The position numbers and the translations under genes were made by a program. A stretch of DNA of 58,740 bases, from positions 1 to 58,740 of the forward strand of contig NZ_FNYZ01000026.1 of assembly GCF_900109095.1 (NCBI RefSeq), written 5' to 3'. Shown here piece by piece: positions 1 through 9,583 of the stretch. The notes below the pieces were generated by a model. It searched no databases, had not been told where the DNA came from, and saw only the letters and a program-made list of their open reading frames with translations. Position 1 is the stretch's first letter. The number at the start of each line of letters is the position of its first letter. This DNA is from Sphingobium sp. AP50. Its GTDB lineage: Bacteria; Pseudomonadota; Alphaproteobacteria; Sphingomonadales; Sphingomonadaceae.

Positions 1-171
1 AGCGATAATCCCATCATCACGTTGCCTGCCATGGCAGCTTAATCAGCCCGGCTTAGCCGGAGGTCGCTGTGACTACCGCAGGCGAACCTACACCACGCCT
101 TGGGGCACGATCCGCCTATCCGCGCGAAGGCCGGAATTTTTACCCTAGAACCTATCTCTCCGACTGAATGT

Positions 172-203
172 ACCGCCAGTCTGCTTAAAAGCAAACTGGC
201 GGT
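172..203. repeat. Stem-loop downstream of the TonB receptor gene
   Basis: A perfect 9-bp inverted repeat (ACCGCCAGT at 172-180, ACTGGCGGT at 195-203) encloses a loop that can itself pair through GCT/AGC. It lies 21 bp beyond the stop codon of the leftward receptor gene, where a terminator would sit. No T-run follows on the transcribed strand, so an intrinsic terminator is only possible; an mRNA 3'-end stabilising hairpin fits equally well. Bases 1-171 show no gene that I can recognise. Confidence 0.4.
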
Positions 204-223
204 CGATCAGCGCGAGAACTCTA

Positions 224-3208
224 TCAGAGGGTGGCGCGCACGCCCAGATAGAAGCTGCGGCCCATAGGGTCATATGTGCTCGGATCCGTGCTGCCCGCCA
301 GTTCAGATACGATCGGCGGCTTCTTGTCGGCCAGGTTGGTAACGCCGAACCGGATCTGGAACCGGTCGGTAGCCTTGACGTGCCCGAACAGATCGAACGT
401 GTCATAGCCGGGCACGCCCTTCTTTTCAGCCGCAGGCGCTGAGATTGAGGTATAATCGCGCAACCGGCTTAGATGTTGCCAGCGTACGCCTAGTCCAAAT
501 ACCGTCGAATCATAGCCGATCGTGCTGGTGATGCGCCAGGGCACATAAGTCGTGCCGCTGCCGATTGTGCCCGCATAGTCGATATAAGCCCCGCCCGGCA
601 GGCTTTGAATCTTGAAATTATCGAGATAGTTGGCGAGCACGTTGACGGTGAGGTCACCGCTGTCGCCGCCTATCTTCGCATCGAGCGGCAGGCGCCAATC
701 GAACGCGAAGTCGATGCCGGCCGTCTTGTACCCGCCCAGATTTAGATACGGCTGATTGATATTGTAGATAGTGCCGTCTGTGTTGCGACTGATCCCCGAA
801 CAATAGGGACTGGACTGCGCATAGCTCCTGTTCGTACCTGTGGCGTTGAAGCAGCTATTGACGAGAGTGACACCGCTGATGGTCCCGATCGCGTCCTTAA
901 TCGCGATGTTATAATAATCAACCGACAGCGACATACGGCGCAACAGCGGTGAGGCGAAGGGCGAACTAAGCACGGCCCCAATCGTGTAGGTGTTGGCGGA
1001 TTCGGGCTTCAGGCCGGCAAAGCCACTGGTGGTGCCCAAGACTTGCGTATTATTCGCTTGGAAGCTGTCGATGATGGAAGAGGGGACGCCCTGTGCGATG
1101 CACAAGCTGCGCACCGCCGCGCCATTCGCCCCGCTGCGGTAGCCCGAACGGACATCGCACGGATCGCCGCCGCTCGGCACCGAACCTAGATTGTTGAAGC
1201 TGCCGATCGCGGCCGACGAGCCCAGAAACAGCTCGCCGACATTGGGCGCGCGTACCGCCCGCTGAAAGCCGCCGCGTAGTCGAAGCGGCTCGACAACGTG
1301 CCAGTTCGCGTCGATCTTGTAGGCGCTGACGCCACCCGAGACATTATAGCGCGAATAGCGATAGGCTGCGTCCAGATTGAGGCTCTTGACCAGCGGCAGA
1401 TCTTTGAGGACCGGGATCAGCAATTCGGCATAGCCTTCGACGACGTCGGTCGTGCCGCGGGTGTTGGTGGACGGGTTGAAGGATATAATTTGCGTCGGAT
1501 TAGTCTGAAATTCCGCGTCCGCCGTGAAGCGATAGGCGTTGCGCCGATAGGAACCGCCGGCTGCGAACCGCAACTCGCCCGCCGGCAGGTTGAACAGTCC
1601 GCCTTGGACGTTGGCTTCCACGCTGTCCTGTGACAAGTTAGTATAGGTGGACGGGATTACACTCAGATAATTCAGGCAGCTTTGCGATATCGCCTTCTCG
1701 CCAAAAACGTTCAGCCCGCCCTCGCAAAGTGACGCGCCACCGTCTGTTGCGCGCAGCAGAGTTTCGACCCGGTCATAGGAAAGGCCGCCCGAGATAACCG
1801 TGCTCGTCGTTTTGGTATTGCCGTGCGAATAGCTAAGATCCCAGCTGATCCCGCTGTCCCCCAGCTTGCCGGTAAGGCCAGCCAGGATCTGGTAAACAGT
1901 ATTTTCGGTTTTGATATTGCGCAGGCCTGCCGCGGTGAAACGTTTGGTGACGTTGAAGTCGGCAGTGGAGTTGGGCCGCGAAGCCAGTACTTTGGCCAGA
2001 TCTGCGGGAATAAAGGGATTGACTACTGGAATGACCAGCGCCTGGTTGCCCTGCGCAAGCGCACCGGAGCTGCCGGTGACGACCGCATAGCGCGTCGCCA
2101 TCCCCTGGACGAAGGCGCTGACGCTGTCGCTCAGCTCATAATCGGCGCGGGCGAAACCAGCATAGCGATGCAGCGGCGCCAGTATGCGTACTTCCGCATT
2201 CGGATCATAATAAAGCGATGCGCCGCGTTGCGTATAGCCGGTCGTGACGCCGCGATAGTTGCGTACGCCGTTGGTGTCCGTGAATAGCGTGCTGTCATTG
2301 TTGAAGCCAAGGACTGTGTTAGCCGCGATCGACGCGCCGACCGTGCCATAGGATGCGAACAGTGTATTGAGCGCCGCCGTTGTGGGCAGGTTTCCAGCGG
2401 TGGGATTGAACGTTCCCGCAGGCAGGCTGTTCGAAGCAACGCTGCTGCCGCCGGCGGTGAAGGCATCGGTGTAGAATTTGCGGTCTCGGCCGAACAGCCC
2501 TTCCCGGTTATAATATTCGCCTGCCACCATCAGGTGACCGCGCCCGCCGGCAAAATCCATGCCCGCCAGCACCGAGATGTCCTGCGTCGCGCCATCGCTC
2601 TGGCCGCTGATATTGCTCTGGGCATCGAGTTGCAGGCCGATGAAGTTGCGACGAAGCTTGAAATTAACAACTCCCGACATGGCGTCCGAACCATAGACGG
2701 CGGATGCGCCGCCGCTGATAATTTCGACATTTTCGACCAGGATGGCGGGCAGGTTGTTGACGTCGATCGCCATCGTGGCGCCTGCGGGCTGCATCCGGCG
2801 ACCGTCCAGCAGCACCAGGTTGCGTGACGCGCCAAGGCCGCGTAGGTTCAGCGTGGCTTGCCCGGCCGAGGCGATGTTAGCGGTGTAGGCGGTGGCGCCA
2901 GGCAGCAGCTGGGGCAGCTTGTTGAGCTTGCCTTCCAGCGAGACGTTGCCGTTCGAGTCTAGCGCGGCGTTGCTAACGGTGACGATCGGGCTGTCGGCTA
3001 CGAAGTCGCGGCGGGCGATGCGCGATCCGGTCACGACGATGTCGGTGGCGCCATCGGCCTGTTGCGCTGCGGCGGTACCTTCGCTCGACTGGGCCAAGGC
3101 TGCCGAGGATAGGATGAGGGCAAAACTGCTGGCGCCCAAAAACGAGAAGGCTGTCTTCTTGATGCGACCCGGAGGCGTCGTTGGCTGACCGGTATTGACG
3201 ATAAACAT
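224..3208 (-). CDS. TonB-dependent outer-membrane receptor
   Basis: A 994-residue protein of the TonB-dependent receptor family, an outer-membrane beta-barrel with an N-terminal plug that imports a ligand using energy from TonB/ExbBD. Visible features are a signal segment near residues 20-40 ending AALAQ, a plug with TDIVVTGSRI and later LRGLGASRNLVLLDGRR, an alternating barrel, and a C-terminus ending in an aromatic/leucine pattern (FYLGVRATL). The ATG at 3208 was chosen because AAGGGG lies 7-8 nt upstream; the frame remains open to 3424 but without a good ribosome site. A palindrome GGAATATTCC (3231-3240) sits in the leader. The GH3 glucosidase gene directly upstream on the same strand suggests a glycoside or oligosaccharide ligand, which is inference. 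Confidence 0.93.
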   Translation of the reverse strand: MFIVNTGQPTTPPGRIKKTAFSFLGASSFALILSSAALAQSSEGTAAAQQADGATDIVVTGSRIARRDFVADSPIVTVSNAALDSNGNVSLEGKLNKLPQLLPGATAYTANIASAGQATLNLRGLGASRNLVLLDGRRMQPAGATMAIDVNNLPAILVENVEIISGGASAVYGSDAMSGVVNFKLRRNFIGLQLDAQSNISGQSDGATQDISVLAGMDFAGGRGHLMVAGEYYNREGLFGRDRKFYTDAFTAGGSSVASNSLPAGTFNPTAGNLPTTAALNTLFASYGTVGASIAANTVLGFNNDSTLFTDTNGVRNYRGVTTGYTQRGASLYYDPNAEVRILAPLHRYAGFARADYELSDSVSAFVQGMATRYAVVTGSSGALAQGNQALVIPVVNPFIPADLAKVLASRPNSTADFNVTKRFTAAGLRNIKTENTVYQILAGLTGKLGDSGISWDLSYSHGNTKTTSTVISGGLSYDRVETLLRATDGGASLCEGGLNVFGEKAISQSCLNYLSVIPSTYTNLSQDSVEANVQGGLFNLPAGELRFAAGGSYRRNAYRFTADAEFQTNPTQIISFNPSTNTRGTTDVVEGYAELLIPVLKDLPLVKSLNLDAAYRYSRYNVSGGVSAYKIDANWHVVEPLRLRGGFQRAVRAPNVGELFLGSSAAIGSFNNLGSVPSGGDPCDVRSGYRSGANGAAVRSLCIAQGVPSSIIDSFQANNTQVLGTTSGFAGLKPESANTYTIGAVLSSPFASPLLRRMSLSVDYYNIAIKDAIGTISGVTLVNSCFNATGTNRSYAQSSPYCSGISRNTDGTIYNINQPYLNLGGYKTAGIDFAFDWRLPLDAKIGGDSGDLTVNVLANYLDNFKIQSLPGGAYIDYAGTIGSGTTYVPWRITSTIGYDSTVFGLGVRWQHLSRLRDYTSISAPAAEKKGVPGYDTFDLFGHVKATDRFQIRFGVTNLADKKPPIVSELAGSTDPSTYDPMGRSFYLGVRATL

Positions 3209-3278
3209 GATGTACCCCTTAATTTTTTCAGGAATATTCCGTCCCGGGTCCTGCGTTTCTTTTTTTGTTTTTATGGTT

Positions 3279-5483
3279 TTATTTGATCCGTCGCGACGCC
3301 ACAGAGGTGGTCGCCGCGAGGGCCGCGTCGGCGCTGGATGCGCCGAGCTGAAAATCGAAGCGGCCAGCGGGCACCATCCATGCGCCAACCTTGCCGTCCC
3401 AATCGGCCAGGATCTTCGGCTCAATGGGGAAGCGGATCGTCTTGCGCTGTCCCTTGTCGAGCACGACCTTACTCCATCCGGCTAGCCGCAGGCCGGGCTT
3501 TCCGGCGCGTTCGCGCACATAGACCTGCGGCACGTCACCGCCCGCCCGGTCGCCGTCATTCTCTATTGTGAAGGACACCATGATTTGCGGCCCGTCGGTG
3601 ACGGAAAAATCGCTGTAGCGGAAATGGGTGTAAGACAGGCCATGGCCGAATGGGAACAAGGGCTTGACACCCTTGCGCGCGAACCAGCGATAGCCGACAT
3701 CCGATCCTTCGATCCGGTAATCGACGTCGAAGCCCGCGATCGTCTGCGACTGGGATGCCAGATCGCGCGCCCTGTCCTTGCTGTCGTCCAGCACTGGGCG
3801 GGGCAACTGGTCCAGCGATGCTGGAAAGGTCACAGGCAGCCGGCCTGTCGGGTCGACGTCTCCGAACAGGACATCTGCTATCGCCTCGCCCCCGCCAATG
3901 CCGGCATACCAGGCTTCGAGGATGGCGCCTACATGGTCTTTCCAGGGCATCAGGACCGGTCCGCCGGTTTCCAGCACGACGATGGTGTTGGGGTTAGCCC
4001 GCGCCACGGCTGCGATCATCTCGTCCTGGCCTTGGGGCAGCGAGAGGTCGGGCGCGTCCAGCCCTTCGGTCATCCATTGCGTCGCGAAGACAATGGCGAC
4101 GTCGCTCTCGCGCGCCATGTTGGCAGCGGCGGCGGGATAGAAGCCCTGATCGTAGCGGACGAATGCGTCTTTGGGCAGTTTCGCCTTGATCGCGGCAAGC
4201 GGTGAAGATGGGTGGTACATAATGCGATGACGTGCGCCGTTGCCGGGAAAGTTGATCGCGGGCCCCTGCACCGGCTGGACCTGTGACGAGCCGCCGCCGG
4301 ACAGTACGCCTTCATTGGCAAAGCCGCCGATCACAGCGATGCGGCGCGCACTCCGGAGCAGGGGCAGCATCCCCTCATTCTTGAGCAGCACTATGCCGCC
4401 TTGCGCCGCGGCGCGCGCGATAGCCTTGCCTTCGGCCGGATCGACAGCCGCGATCTTGGGCGGATTTGTCATCAGGCCAGACGCGAACATCGTGCGCAGG
4501 ATGCGGCGGGTCGCGTCGCGCATGCGATGGTGGAGCGCGCGGTCGCGCACGGCCGCAGGTAGCAAATCCTGCGCGAAATAGGGGCGGGCATCATTCTCGT
4601 CGGCGGACTCGCGGTCCAGCCCGGCGGTCATGTCGGATATGCCGCGCACTGCGCTCCAGTCAGACATCACGAAGCCCGGATAACGCCACTGCGTCTTGAG
4701 GATATCTGTCAGCAACGCCTTGCTGCCGCAGGACTGGGCGCCGTTGACACGATTATAGGCGCACATGACCGCGCCAGGATGGCCAATGTCGATCGCCAGC
4801 CGGAAGGCGAGCAGGTCGCTGTCATGTGCTTGATCGTCGCGGATCAGCGCATTGGCGATATGGCGGCCGGTTTCCTGCGCGTTCATGGCGAAATGCTTGA
4901 TTGTCGAGATCATATGCGCGTCCTGCACCGCGCGGATGCCCAGTCCGCCCACGACGCCGCTCAGCAGCGGATCTTCGGAAAGATATTCGAAATTTCGACC
5001 GCCGCGCGGTTCGCGCACCAGATTGACGCCTCCGGTGAGAAGGACATTGAAGCCTTTAGCGCGGGCCTCCTTCGCCATCTGCGCACCGACGCGATAGGCC
5101 ATGTCGGGATCCCACGCTGCGCCCATAGCAAGCGTCGAGGGAAAGGCGGTGGCCCCGTCCTTGCGGCTGCCGCTGACCCAGGACACGCCCAGCGGACCAT
5201 CGGTTTCCCGCAACGCGGGCACGTTCAGACGCGGGATCGGCGGCGTGTAGGACGCGGAGGAGACGACATCGGCGGGCAGCGGCGTGGCGGTGCGGTCTGT
5301 TCGCGAAAAGATCGAGCGGACCATGTTCAGTCGCTCTGTATCGGTCATCTGCGCCTCGATGGCAGCGGCCTGCCGATCCGGATGTCCAGCTTTATCGGGC
5401 AACTGGGCGGCGACCGGGAAGGACGCGACGATGCTCGTCACTACATAGGCTGCGACCGGCCAGAAGATAGGGGGCTGTGCCAT
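3279..5483 (-). CDS. GH3 family beta-glucosidase, exported
   Basis: A 734-residue glycoside hydrolase family 3 protein that would release glucose or a related sugar from beta-glycosides by a retaining mechanism, probably in the periplasm. It opens with a hydrophobic signal segment (residues about 8-26, ending VAAQ). The GH3 N-domain carries KHFAMN near 196-201 and MSDW with the predicted nucleophile Asp275; the second alpha/beta domain and a C-terminal fibronectin-III-like domain follow, the usual three-domain layout and length. It is transcribed in the same direction as the TonB receptor with a 70-bp gap, so the two probably form an operon. The nearby aromatic-type oxygenase operon hints that the glycoside carries an aromatic or heterocyclic aglycone; this is inference. 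Confidence 0.92.
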   Translation of the reverse strand: MAQPPIFWPVAAYVVTSIVASFPVAAQLPDKAGHPDRQAAAIEAQMTDTERLNMVRSIFSRTDRTATPLPADVVSSASYTPPIPRLNVPALRETDGPLGVSWVSGSRKDGATAFPSTLAMGAAWDPDMAYRVGAQMAKEARAKGFNVLLTGGVNLVREPRGGRNFEYLSEDPLLSGVVGGLGIRAVQDAHMISTIKHFAMNAQETGRHIANALIRDDQAHDSDLLAFRLAIDIGHPGAVMCAYNRVNGAQSCGSKALLTDILKTQWRYPGFVMSDWSAVRGISDMTAGLDRESADENDARPYFAQDLLPAAVRDRALHHRMRDATRRILRTMFASGLMTNPPKIAAVDPAEGKAIARAAAQGGIVLLKNEGMLPLLRSARRIAVIGGFANEGVLSGGGSSQVQPVQGPAINFPGNGARHRIMYHPSSPLAAIKAKLPKDAFVRYDQGFYPAAAANMARESDVAIVFATQWMTEGLDAPDLSLPQGQDEMIAAVARANPNTIVVLETGGPVLMPWKDHVGAILEAWYAGIGGGEAIADVLFGDVDPTGRLPVTFPASLDQLPRPVLDDSKDRARDLASQSQTIAGFDVDYRIEGSDVGYRWFARKGVKPLFPFGHGLSYTHFRYSDFSVTDGPQIMVSFTIENDGDRAGGDVPQVYVRERAGKPGLRLAGWSKVVLDKGQRKTIRFPIEPKILADWDGKVGAWMVPAGRFDFQLGASSADAALAATTSVASRRIK

Positions 5484-6015
5484 GTCGGAAGTATGTCTCC
5501 AATGCGTCTTTAATAACGACTATCAATCTTTATTGATTTCATGGGGCTGTCAACTGCTTGTCATATAAAATCTCCATGAGCACATCCTCACGTGGCCAAA
5601 GGGGGGGGGGCGCCGCCGTCTTCTTCGGCTAAGAATATCCACTTTCCGGTGATATAGCCGTTATGCACGGAGCGCCCGACGGAAAGTGGTGCGACAGGCG
5701 GCTTGCGTGATAGCGCAATGACGTGAGTCTGCTTTGCTGATGCCGGCGTCAGGCAGGGCATCCCAAGGCCGCGAACAACTCGATGCGGGAGCGAAGGCAT
5801 CGATGATTCGCAGTGGTCGACGCGATCTGCGCTTCAGTCTGCTGCCATGACTGTCGAACGTTTGGTTCGCCAGGGACGACGCTCCAGCCCATATGCCTGG
5901 TCGTGCCGGTCGAGGCAAATCAGAAAAATTCGCGACGATCGACGATGACAGCTTGACAGCCGTGACGCTACAATAAAGAATGATGATCGCTAAACGAGAG
6001 ATGTGGAGAAGCCGA
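5484..6015. other. Divergent intergenic region with G10 tract and inverted repeat
   Basis: About 0.5 kb separates the leftward glucosidase from the rightward oxygenase operon and has no credible gene. It contains a run of ten G (5601-5610) and a perfect 10-bp inverted repeat, CCACTTTCCG at 5639-5648 and CGGAAAGTGG at 5680-5689, with a 31-nt loop. Promoters for both directions are expected here. The repeat could be an operator or a transcript hairpin; which one cannot be told from sequence. Confidence 0.5.
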
Positions 6016-7299
6016 GTGAGCGCGTCCGTTCGCCTGCACGATAAATATCCGGAACTTGGCCGTGGTCTCATCCCGATCGAGCCCTATGTTAGCCCCGACT
6101 ATTGGAATCGGGAAAAGGCGGACCTGTTTCGCAAGACCTGGTTGCACGTCGGCCGCGTCGAAGAGTTGCCGAACCCAGGCGACTATATGGTCAAGGATAT
6201 CGCTGCGTGCGATGCGTCGATCATCGTGGTGCGCACAAAGAAGGGTGACCTGCATGCCATGCATAATGTTTGCGCGCACCGGATGAACCAGATCGTCTAT
6301 GACGAGCGGGGCAATACGCGTAAATTCTTCTGCAAATTTCATGGCTGGGCCTATGACCTGGAAGGCAATTTGACGGGCGTGCCGGACGAAGATTGCTTTT
6401 TCGACCTGGATCGCTGCGCTCATGGTCTGGCGACGGTGCCCTGCGACATATGGCAGGGTTTCATCTTTATCCACGTCGATCCGAACCCCGCAATGACCCT
6501 CGTCCAGTTCATGGAGCCCATGTATGGCAACGTGGAAGGCTATCCGTTCGCCAAGATGACGTCCTGCTTTTCCTGGACTACCGAAGTAGCCTGCAACTGG
6601 AAGCTGGCGATGGACGCCTTTCAGGAGGCTTATCACGTCGCCTATGTCCATGGCCATTCGATCGCCGATTCGATCAAGACCGACGATGGCGGCGCGATGC
6701 GGCCGCTGGATGGATTGTGCGGCGACTATCATCGTCGGCTCTCGCTCGCCGGCAATACGCGCACCGTCTACGGCAACCCAAAGGCAGTGACGCAAGGCGG
6801 CGCCGCTTTGGAAGAGGCGCTGGCTGAGTCTGCCGCCGCCAAGCCTATATCGGCGGCCGCGTTGCGGGCAGGGGCGGGGGGTGCGCGCTACGTATTTCCG
6901 ATGGCGGACCTGCCCTCTGGTGTGAATTGGACCGGTAGCCCGGACTGGATGTTCGACATCAATGTCGTCTTCCCCGATTTCTACCTGTCGCTGCGCCCCA
7001 ATTACTTTCAGGCCTATACCTTCCGCCCGATTGCGCATGATCGCACGTTGGTGGAGGCGCGGGTCTATTATCCCGAGATGCTGACCGCCGGGGGGCGTTT
7101 CTATCAGGAATATATGAAAGTGCAGCTGCGCGACGTGCTGCTGGAGGATTTCTCCACATTGGAACGCACGCAGGCAGCCTGCCGGACAGGCGCCAAAACC
7201 CACATGATCCTGCAGGATTATGAAATCATGGTCCGCCACAGTTTCGAAGTGATCGAACGCATCCTGGGCGACGCGGAACGCGCGCGCGCGGCGGCCTGA
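6016..7299 (+). CDS. Rieske non-heme iron oxygenase, alpha subunit
   Basis: The catalytic component of a ring-hydroxylating or demethylating oxygenase, about 427 residues. The [2Fe-2S] Rieske motif is CAHR at 86-89 with C106 and H109 in CKFHGW, and the mononuclear iron site shows in NWKLAMDAFQEAYH (N194) with H207 and H212. GTG at 6016 is preferred because GGAG lies 7 nt upstream; ATG at 5980 or 6001 would add up to 12 residues. It heads the operon and is matched by its own ferredoxin (11908) and FAD reductase (8393), so the three-component electron chain is complete. A conventional beta subunit is missing; the SnoaL-like protein at 9580 has the right fold type to replace it. The substrate is not readable from sequence. 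Confidence 0.92.
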   Translation: MSASVRLHDKYPELGRGLIPIEPYVSPDYWNREKADLFRKTWLHVGRVEELPNPGDYMVKDIAACDASIIVVRTKKGDLHAMHNVCAHRMNQIVYDERGNTRKFFCKFHGWAYDLEGNLTGVPDEDCFFDLDRCAHGLATVPCDIWQGFIFIHVDPNPAMTLVQFMEPMYGNVEGYPFAKMTSCFSWTTEVACNWKLAMDAFQEAYHVAYVHGHSIADSIKTDDGGAMRPLDGLCGDYHRRLSLAGNTRTVYGNPKAVTQGGAALEEALAESAAAKPISAAALRAGAGGARYVFPMADLPSGVNWTGSPDWMFDINVVFPDFYLSLRPNYFQAYTFRPIAHDRTLVEARVYYPEMLTAGGRFYQEYMKVQLRDVLLEDFSTLERTQAACRTGAKTHMILQDYEIMVRHSFEVIERILGDAERARAAA

Positions 7300-7310
7300 A
7301 GGACAAAAGC

Positions 7311-7646
7311 ATGTTGCCTAAACAATTCGATGAGCTGCAAGTCCACGCGGGCTGGTGCCTGGCCACGGAAACGGAGCGTAATATCCGTCGGCACGCCTGC
7401 ACGATCGAGGAACTGCGCGCCTTTGCCGACGCCGTCCTGCCGCGCGTCCCGCAGATCGTAGCCTATCTCGATCGTCAGCCGCTCGACGCCATGCCGGATG
7501 TGGACAAACCCTTGTTCCACATGTTGCTCTCGCTGGCAGAGATCGCGCCGGCCGTCGAATCCTACCATCAACCGGCGGTCATCGACGGCTATGATTCCCG
7601 CCGATTTGCCGCGCAGGAGGACTTCGTCCTCCGTCCTGCCATCTAA
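7311..7646 (+). CDS. Small conserved-looking protein of the oxygenase operon
   Basis: A 111-residue soluble protein, mostly helical in appearance, with no motif I recognise. It starts 11 nt after the oxygenase stop codon and ends 10 nt before the first cupin gene, so it is co-transcribed and likely co-translated. It has no signal peptide, membrane segment or cysteine cluster. Its fixed place next to the oxygenase suggests an accessory or regulatory partner; that is inference from position only. Confidence 0.75.
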   Translation: MLPKQFDELQVHAGWCLATETERNIRRHACTIEELRAFADAVLPRVPQIVAYLDRQPLDAMPDVDKPLFHMLLSLAEIAPAVESYHQPAVIDGYDSRRFAAQEDFVLRPAI

Positions 7647-7656
7647 GGATCACGCC

Positions 7657-8079
7657 ATGGCCAAATGTCGTATTTTCGCGATCGACGAGGGTTTGAAGAC
7701 CGTCGTGGAAAATGGTCTCTACTCCAAGCATCTGTTCGGCACTGCCATCAGCATATCGGTGGTTAAGTTCGTGGCCCCGCGCGGCCCGGACATCCCGGCC
7801 AAGGCGCATCATCACGGCGAAGAGGCGTCGCTCCAAATCATTGGCGGCTGCAACGTGATCGAAGGGACCGGCAATGGAGACCCGGCCGATCCGGTGACGT
7901 ACATGGGGCCGCGGACCGCGCTCATCATCCCGGGCGGCATCTCGCATTATGGGACGAACTACATGGGACGTGAGGGGGCCAGCATGCGATTGAACGTCGT
8001 AACGCCCCCCCGACCGGAATTTGGACCTGAAGACGGCGCGCCCTATTATCCGCTTCGCAACCGGGGAAACGTGGCGTGA
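7657..8079 (+). CDS. Cupin-domain protein 1
   Basis: A 140-residue single-domain cupin. The first cupin motif is visible as KAHHHGEEASLQIIGG with a histidine cluster plus Glu, which is a plausible metal-binding set, and the second as IIPGGISHYGTN with one more His. Such proteins can be dioxygenases, isomerases or binding proteins. The ATG at 7657 follows AAGGAT; a longer open frame from 7498 would overlap the preceding gene and is unlikely. Its stop codon overlaps the start of the second cupin gene, which suggests paired function or heteromeric assembly. Confidence 0.85.
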   Translation: MAKCRIFAIDEGLKTVVENGLYSKHLFGTAISISVVKFVAPRGPDIPAKAHHHGEEASLQIIGGCNVIEGTGNGDPADPVTYMGPRTALIIPGGISHYGTNYMGREGASMRLNVVTPPRPEFGPEDGAPYYPLRNRGNVA

Positions 8080-8396
8080 CGGCCGGCATGTGCATCAGCA
8101 TCGCCACACCATCCGCACGCAAGATGACGTCCGCCATTGGCGGTCATCTGGAAGCGCGGCTGCGGCGCTTCGCGGGCGGCGAGGAACTTAATGAGTCAGG
8201 CGACACGTTGTTCGAGGAAGTCGCCGCAGTGATCGAAGGCGCGTTCCATGTCGATGCGGCGGGCGAGTCCTACGACCTGTCGGCAGGCGAGGGCATCGTC
8301 ATTCCCCCGGGCGAACCGCGCGCGTGGCGTTGCGACGCGGACGAGGGGGGGCTGCTCTATCGCGTGTTGGTACGCGTGCCCGGCGTGGCGCCATGA
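8076..8396 (+). CDS. Cupin-domain protein 2, metal ligands apparently lost
   Basis: A 106-residue small cupin with the fold signature (VIEGAFHVDAAGESYDLSAG, then IVIPPGEPRAW). The usual HxH...E ligands of motif 1 and the His of motif 2 are not evident, so it is probably a non-metal cupin acting as a partner or sensor. The GTG start at 8076 overlaps the stop of cupin 1 as GTGA; an internal ATG at 8089 is an alternative. The stop overlaps the next start as ATGA. Confidence 0.8.
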   Translation: MTAGMCISIATPSARKMTSAIGGHLEARLRRFAGGEELNESGDTLFEEVAAVIEGAFHVDAAGESYDLSAGEGIVIPPGEPRAWRCDADEGGLLYRVLVRVPGVAP

Positions 8397-9583
8397 CCCG
8401 CATACTTATCGTGGGTGCCGGTCATGCCGGAGGACGCGTGGCGCAGCATCTGGCAGACGGCGGCTTCGAGGGCGAAATCCTGCTGGTCGGAGAGGAGGCG
8501 CATGCGCCCTATGAAAGGCCACCCTTGTCCAAGGCTTTTCTGCTGGGACAGCAGAGCATCGAGGATTTTAGCCTGCCGGATTGCGTCGTCATAGGCAAGG
8601 GCCGTTTCGAACGGCGGCGGGGCCGGGTGACGGCGGTGGATCCGGCCGGGCGGACCGTCCGTCTTGACGATGGCGGCGCCATCGGCTGGGACCGTCTGGT
8701 TATTGCGACGGGCGCGGATGCGCGCCGTCCGGCAATTCCGGGCGCAGTCCTGCCCCACGTCCATGTGCTGCGTTCGATTAATGACGCCGAACGCCTGAGA
8801 GCGGCTATCGAGACGGCGGATTCCATTGCCATCGTGGGCGGCGGCGTCATCGGCTTGGAGGTTGCCTCCAGCGCGCGCGAACTAGGTGTGCGGGTGACTG
8901 TCATCGAACAGACCGACCGTGTCATGGCCCGGATCCTCCCTCCTGGCGTATCCGGCTGGCTGGCGGAACGACACAGAGCGGCGGGTGTCGACCTGCGTCT
9001 GGAGGTAGGCGTGGCGGCCATAGGAGCCGACGCGCTGCTGCTTACCAACGACGAGCGGGTGCCAGCCGATGTCGTGCTGCTCGCCAGCGGCGCGATGCCC
9101 GCCACCGCGGCGCTGGGCGGCCTGATCGCGAAGGGATCTGACGGCGTGGCGACTGATGCGTTCTGCCGGGTGGCCGGGTGCGAGCATATCTATGCCGTCG
9201 GCGACGTCGCGCTGACCGACAGCCCGATCTATGGCCGGGCGATAAGGCAGGAAACTTGGCGAAACGCGGAAAATCAGGCGCAGGCGGTCGCGGCGATCCT
9301 GCTGGGTGGGGCGGATCCCTATGTCGAGCTGCCTTGGATGTGGACCGATCAGCTCGGGCATAACATCCAGGTGGTAGGCATTTGCGATGGCGATCGGGAG
9401 ATCATCCGGAGCGATTCACGCGCGGGCGGCACCTGCATATTCCACCTCGCCGGCGACCGCATTGCCGGCGCTGTGATGATCGATGCGGGACGCGAGCGTC
9501 GCCAGATCGAACGGCTCATCCGCGACCGCGTCTGCGTCACCCAAGACCAGCTGACGGGCGCGCCACTCAAGTCGATCCTATGA
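8393..9583 (+). CDS. FAD-dependent ferredoxin reductase of the oxygenase system
   Basis: A 396-residue pyridine-nucleotide-disulfide-fold flavoprotein of the BphA4/putidaredoxin-reductase type that passes electrons from NAD(P)H to a Rieske ferredoxin. It has an N-terminal FAD dinucleotide fold (ILIVGAGHAGG), the family hallmark YERPPLSK, a second NAD-binding fold (IAIVGGGVIGLEVA), and a late FAD contact (HIYAVGDVALT). Length matches the family. ATG at 8393 overlaps the upstream stop by 4 nt. Together with the ferredoxin at 11908 it supplies electrons to the oxygenase at 6016. Confidence 0.93.
   Translation: MTRILIVGAGHAGGRVAQHLADGGFEGEILLVGEEAHAPYERPPLSKAFLLGQQSIEDFSLPDCVVIGKGRFERRRGRVTAVDPAGRTVRLDDGGAIGWDRLVIATGADARRPAIPGAVLPHVHVLRSINDAERLRAAIETADSIAIVGGGVIGLEVASSARELGVRVTVIEQTDRVMARILPPGVSGWLAERHRAAGVDLRLEVGVAAIGADALLLTNDERVPADVVLLASGAMPATAALGGLIAKGSDGVATDAFCRVAGCEHIYAVGDVALTDSPIYGRAIRQETWRNAENQAQAVAAILLGGADPYVELPWMWTDQLGHNIQVVGICDGDREIIRSDSRAGGTCIFHLAGDRIAGAVMIDAGRERRQIERLIRDRVCVTQDQLTGAPLKSIL

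Noticed and set aside
4779..5513. Rightward 244-codon frame opposite the GH3 gene
   Set aside because: Antisense shadow of a well-supported glucosidase; low-complexity His/Arg/Gly composition.
5968..7239. Long antisense reading frame (423 codons) opposite the Rieske oxygenase gene
   Set aside because: It is a codon-bias shadow in GC-rich DNA; the sense strand has all Rieske and iron-site motifs and a ribosome site.
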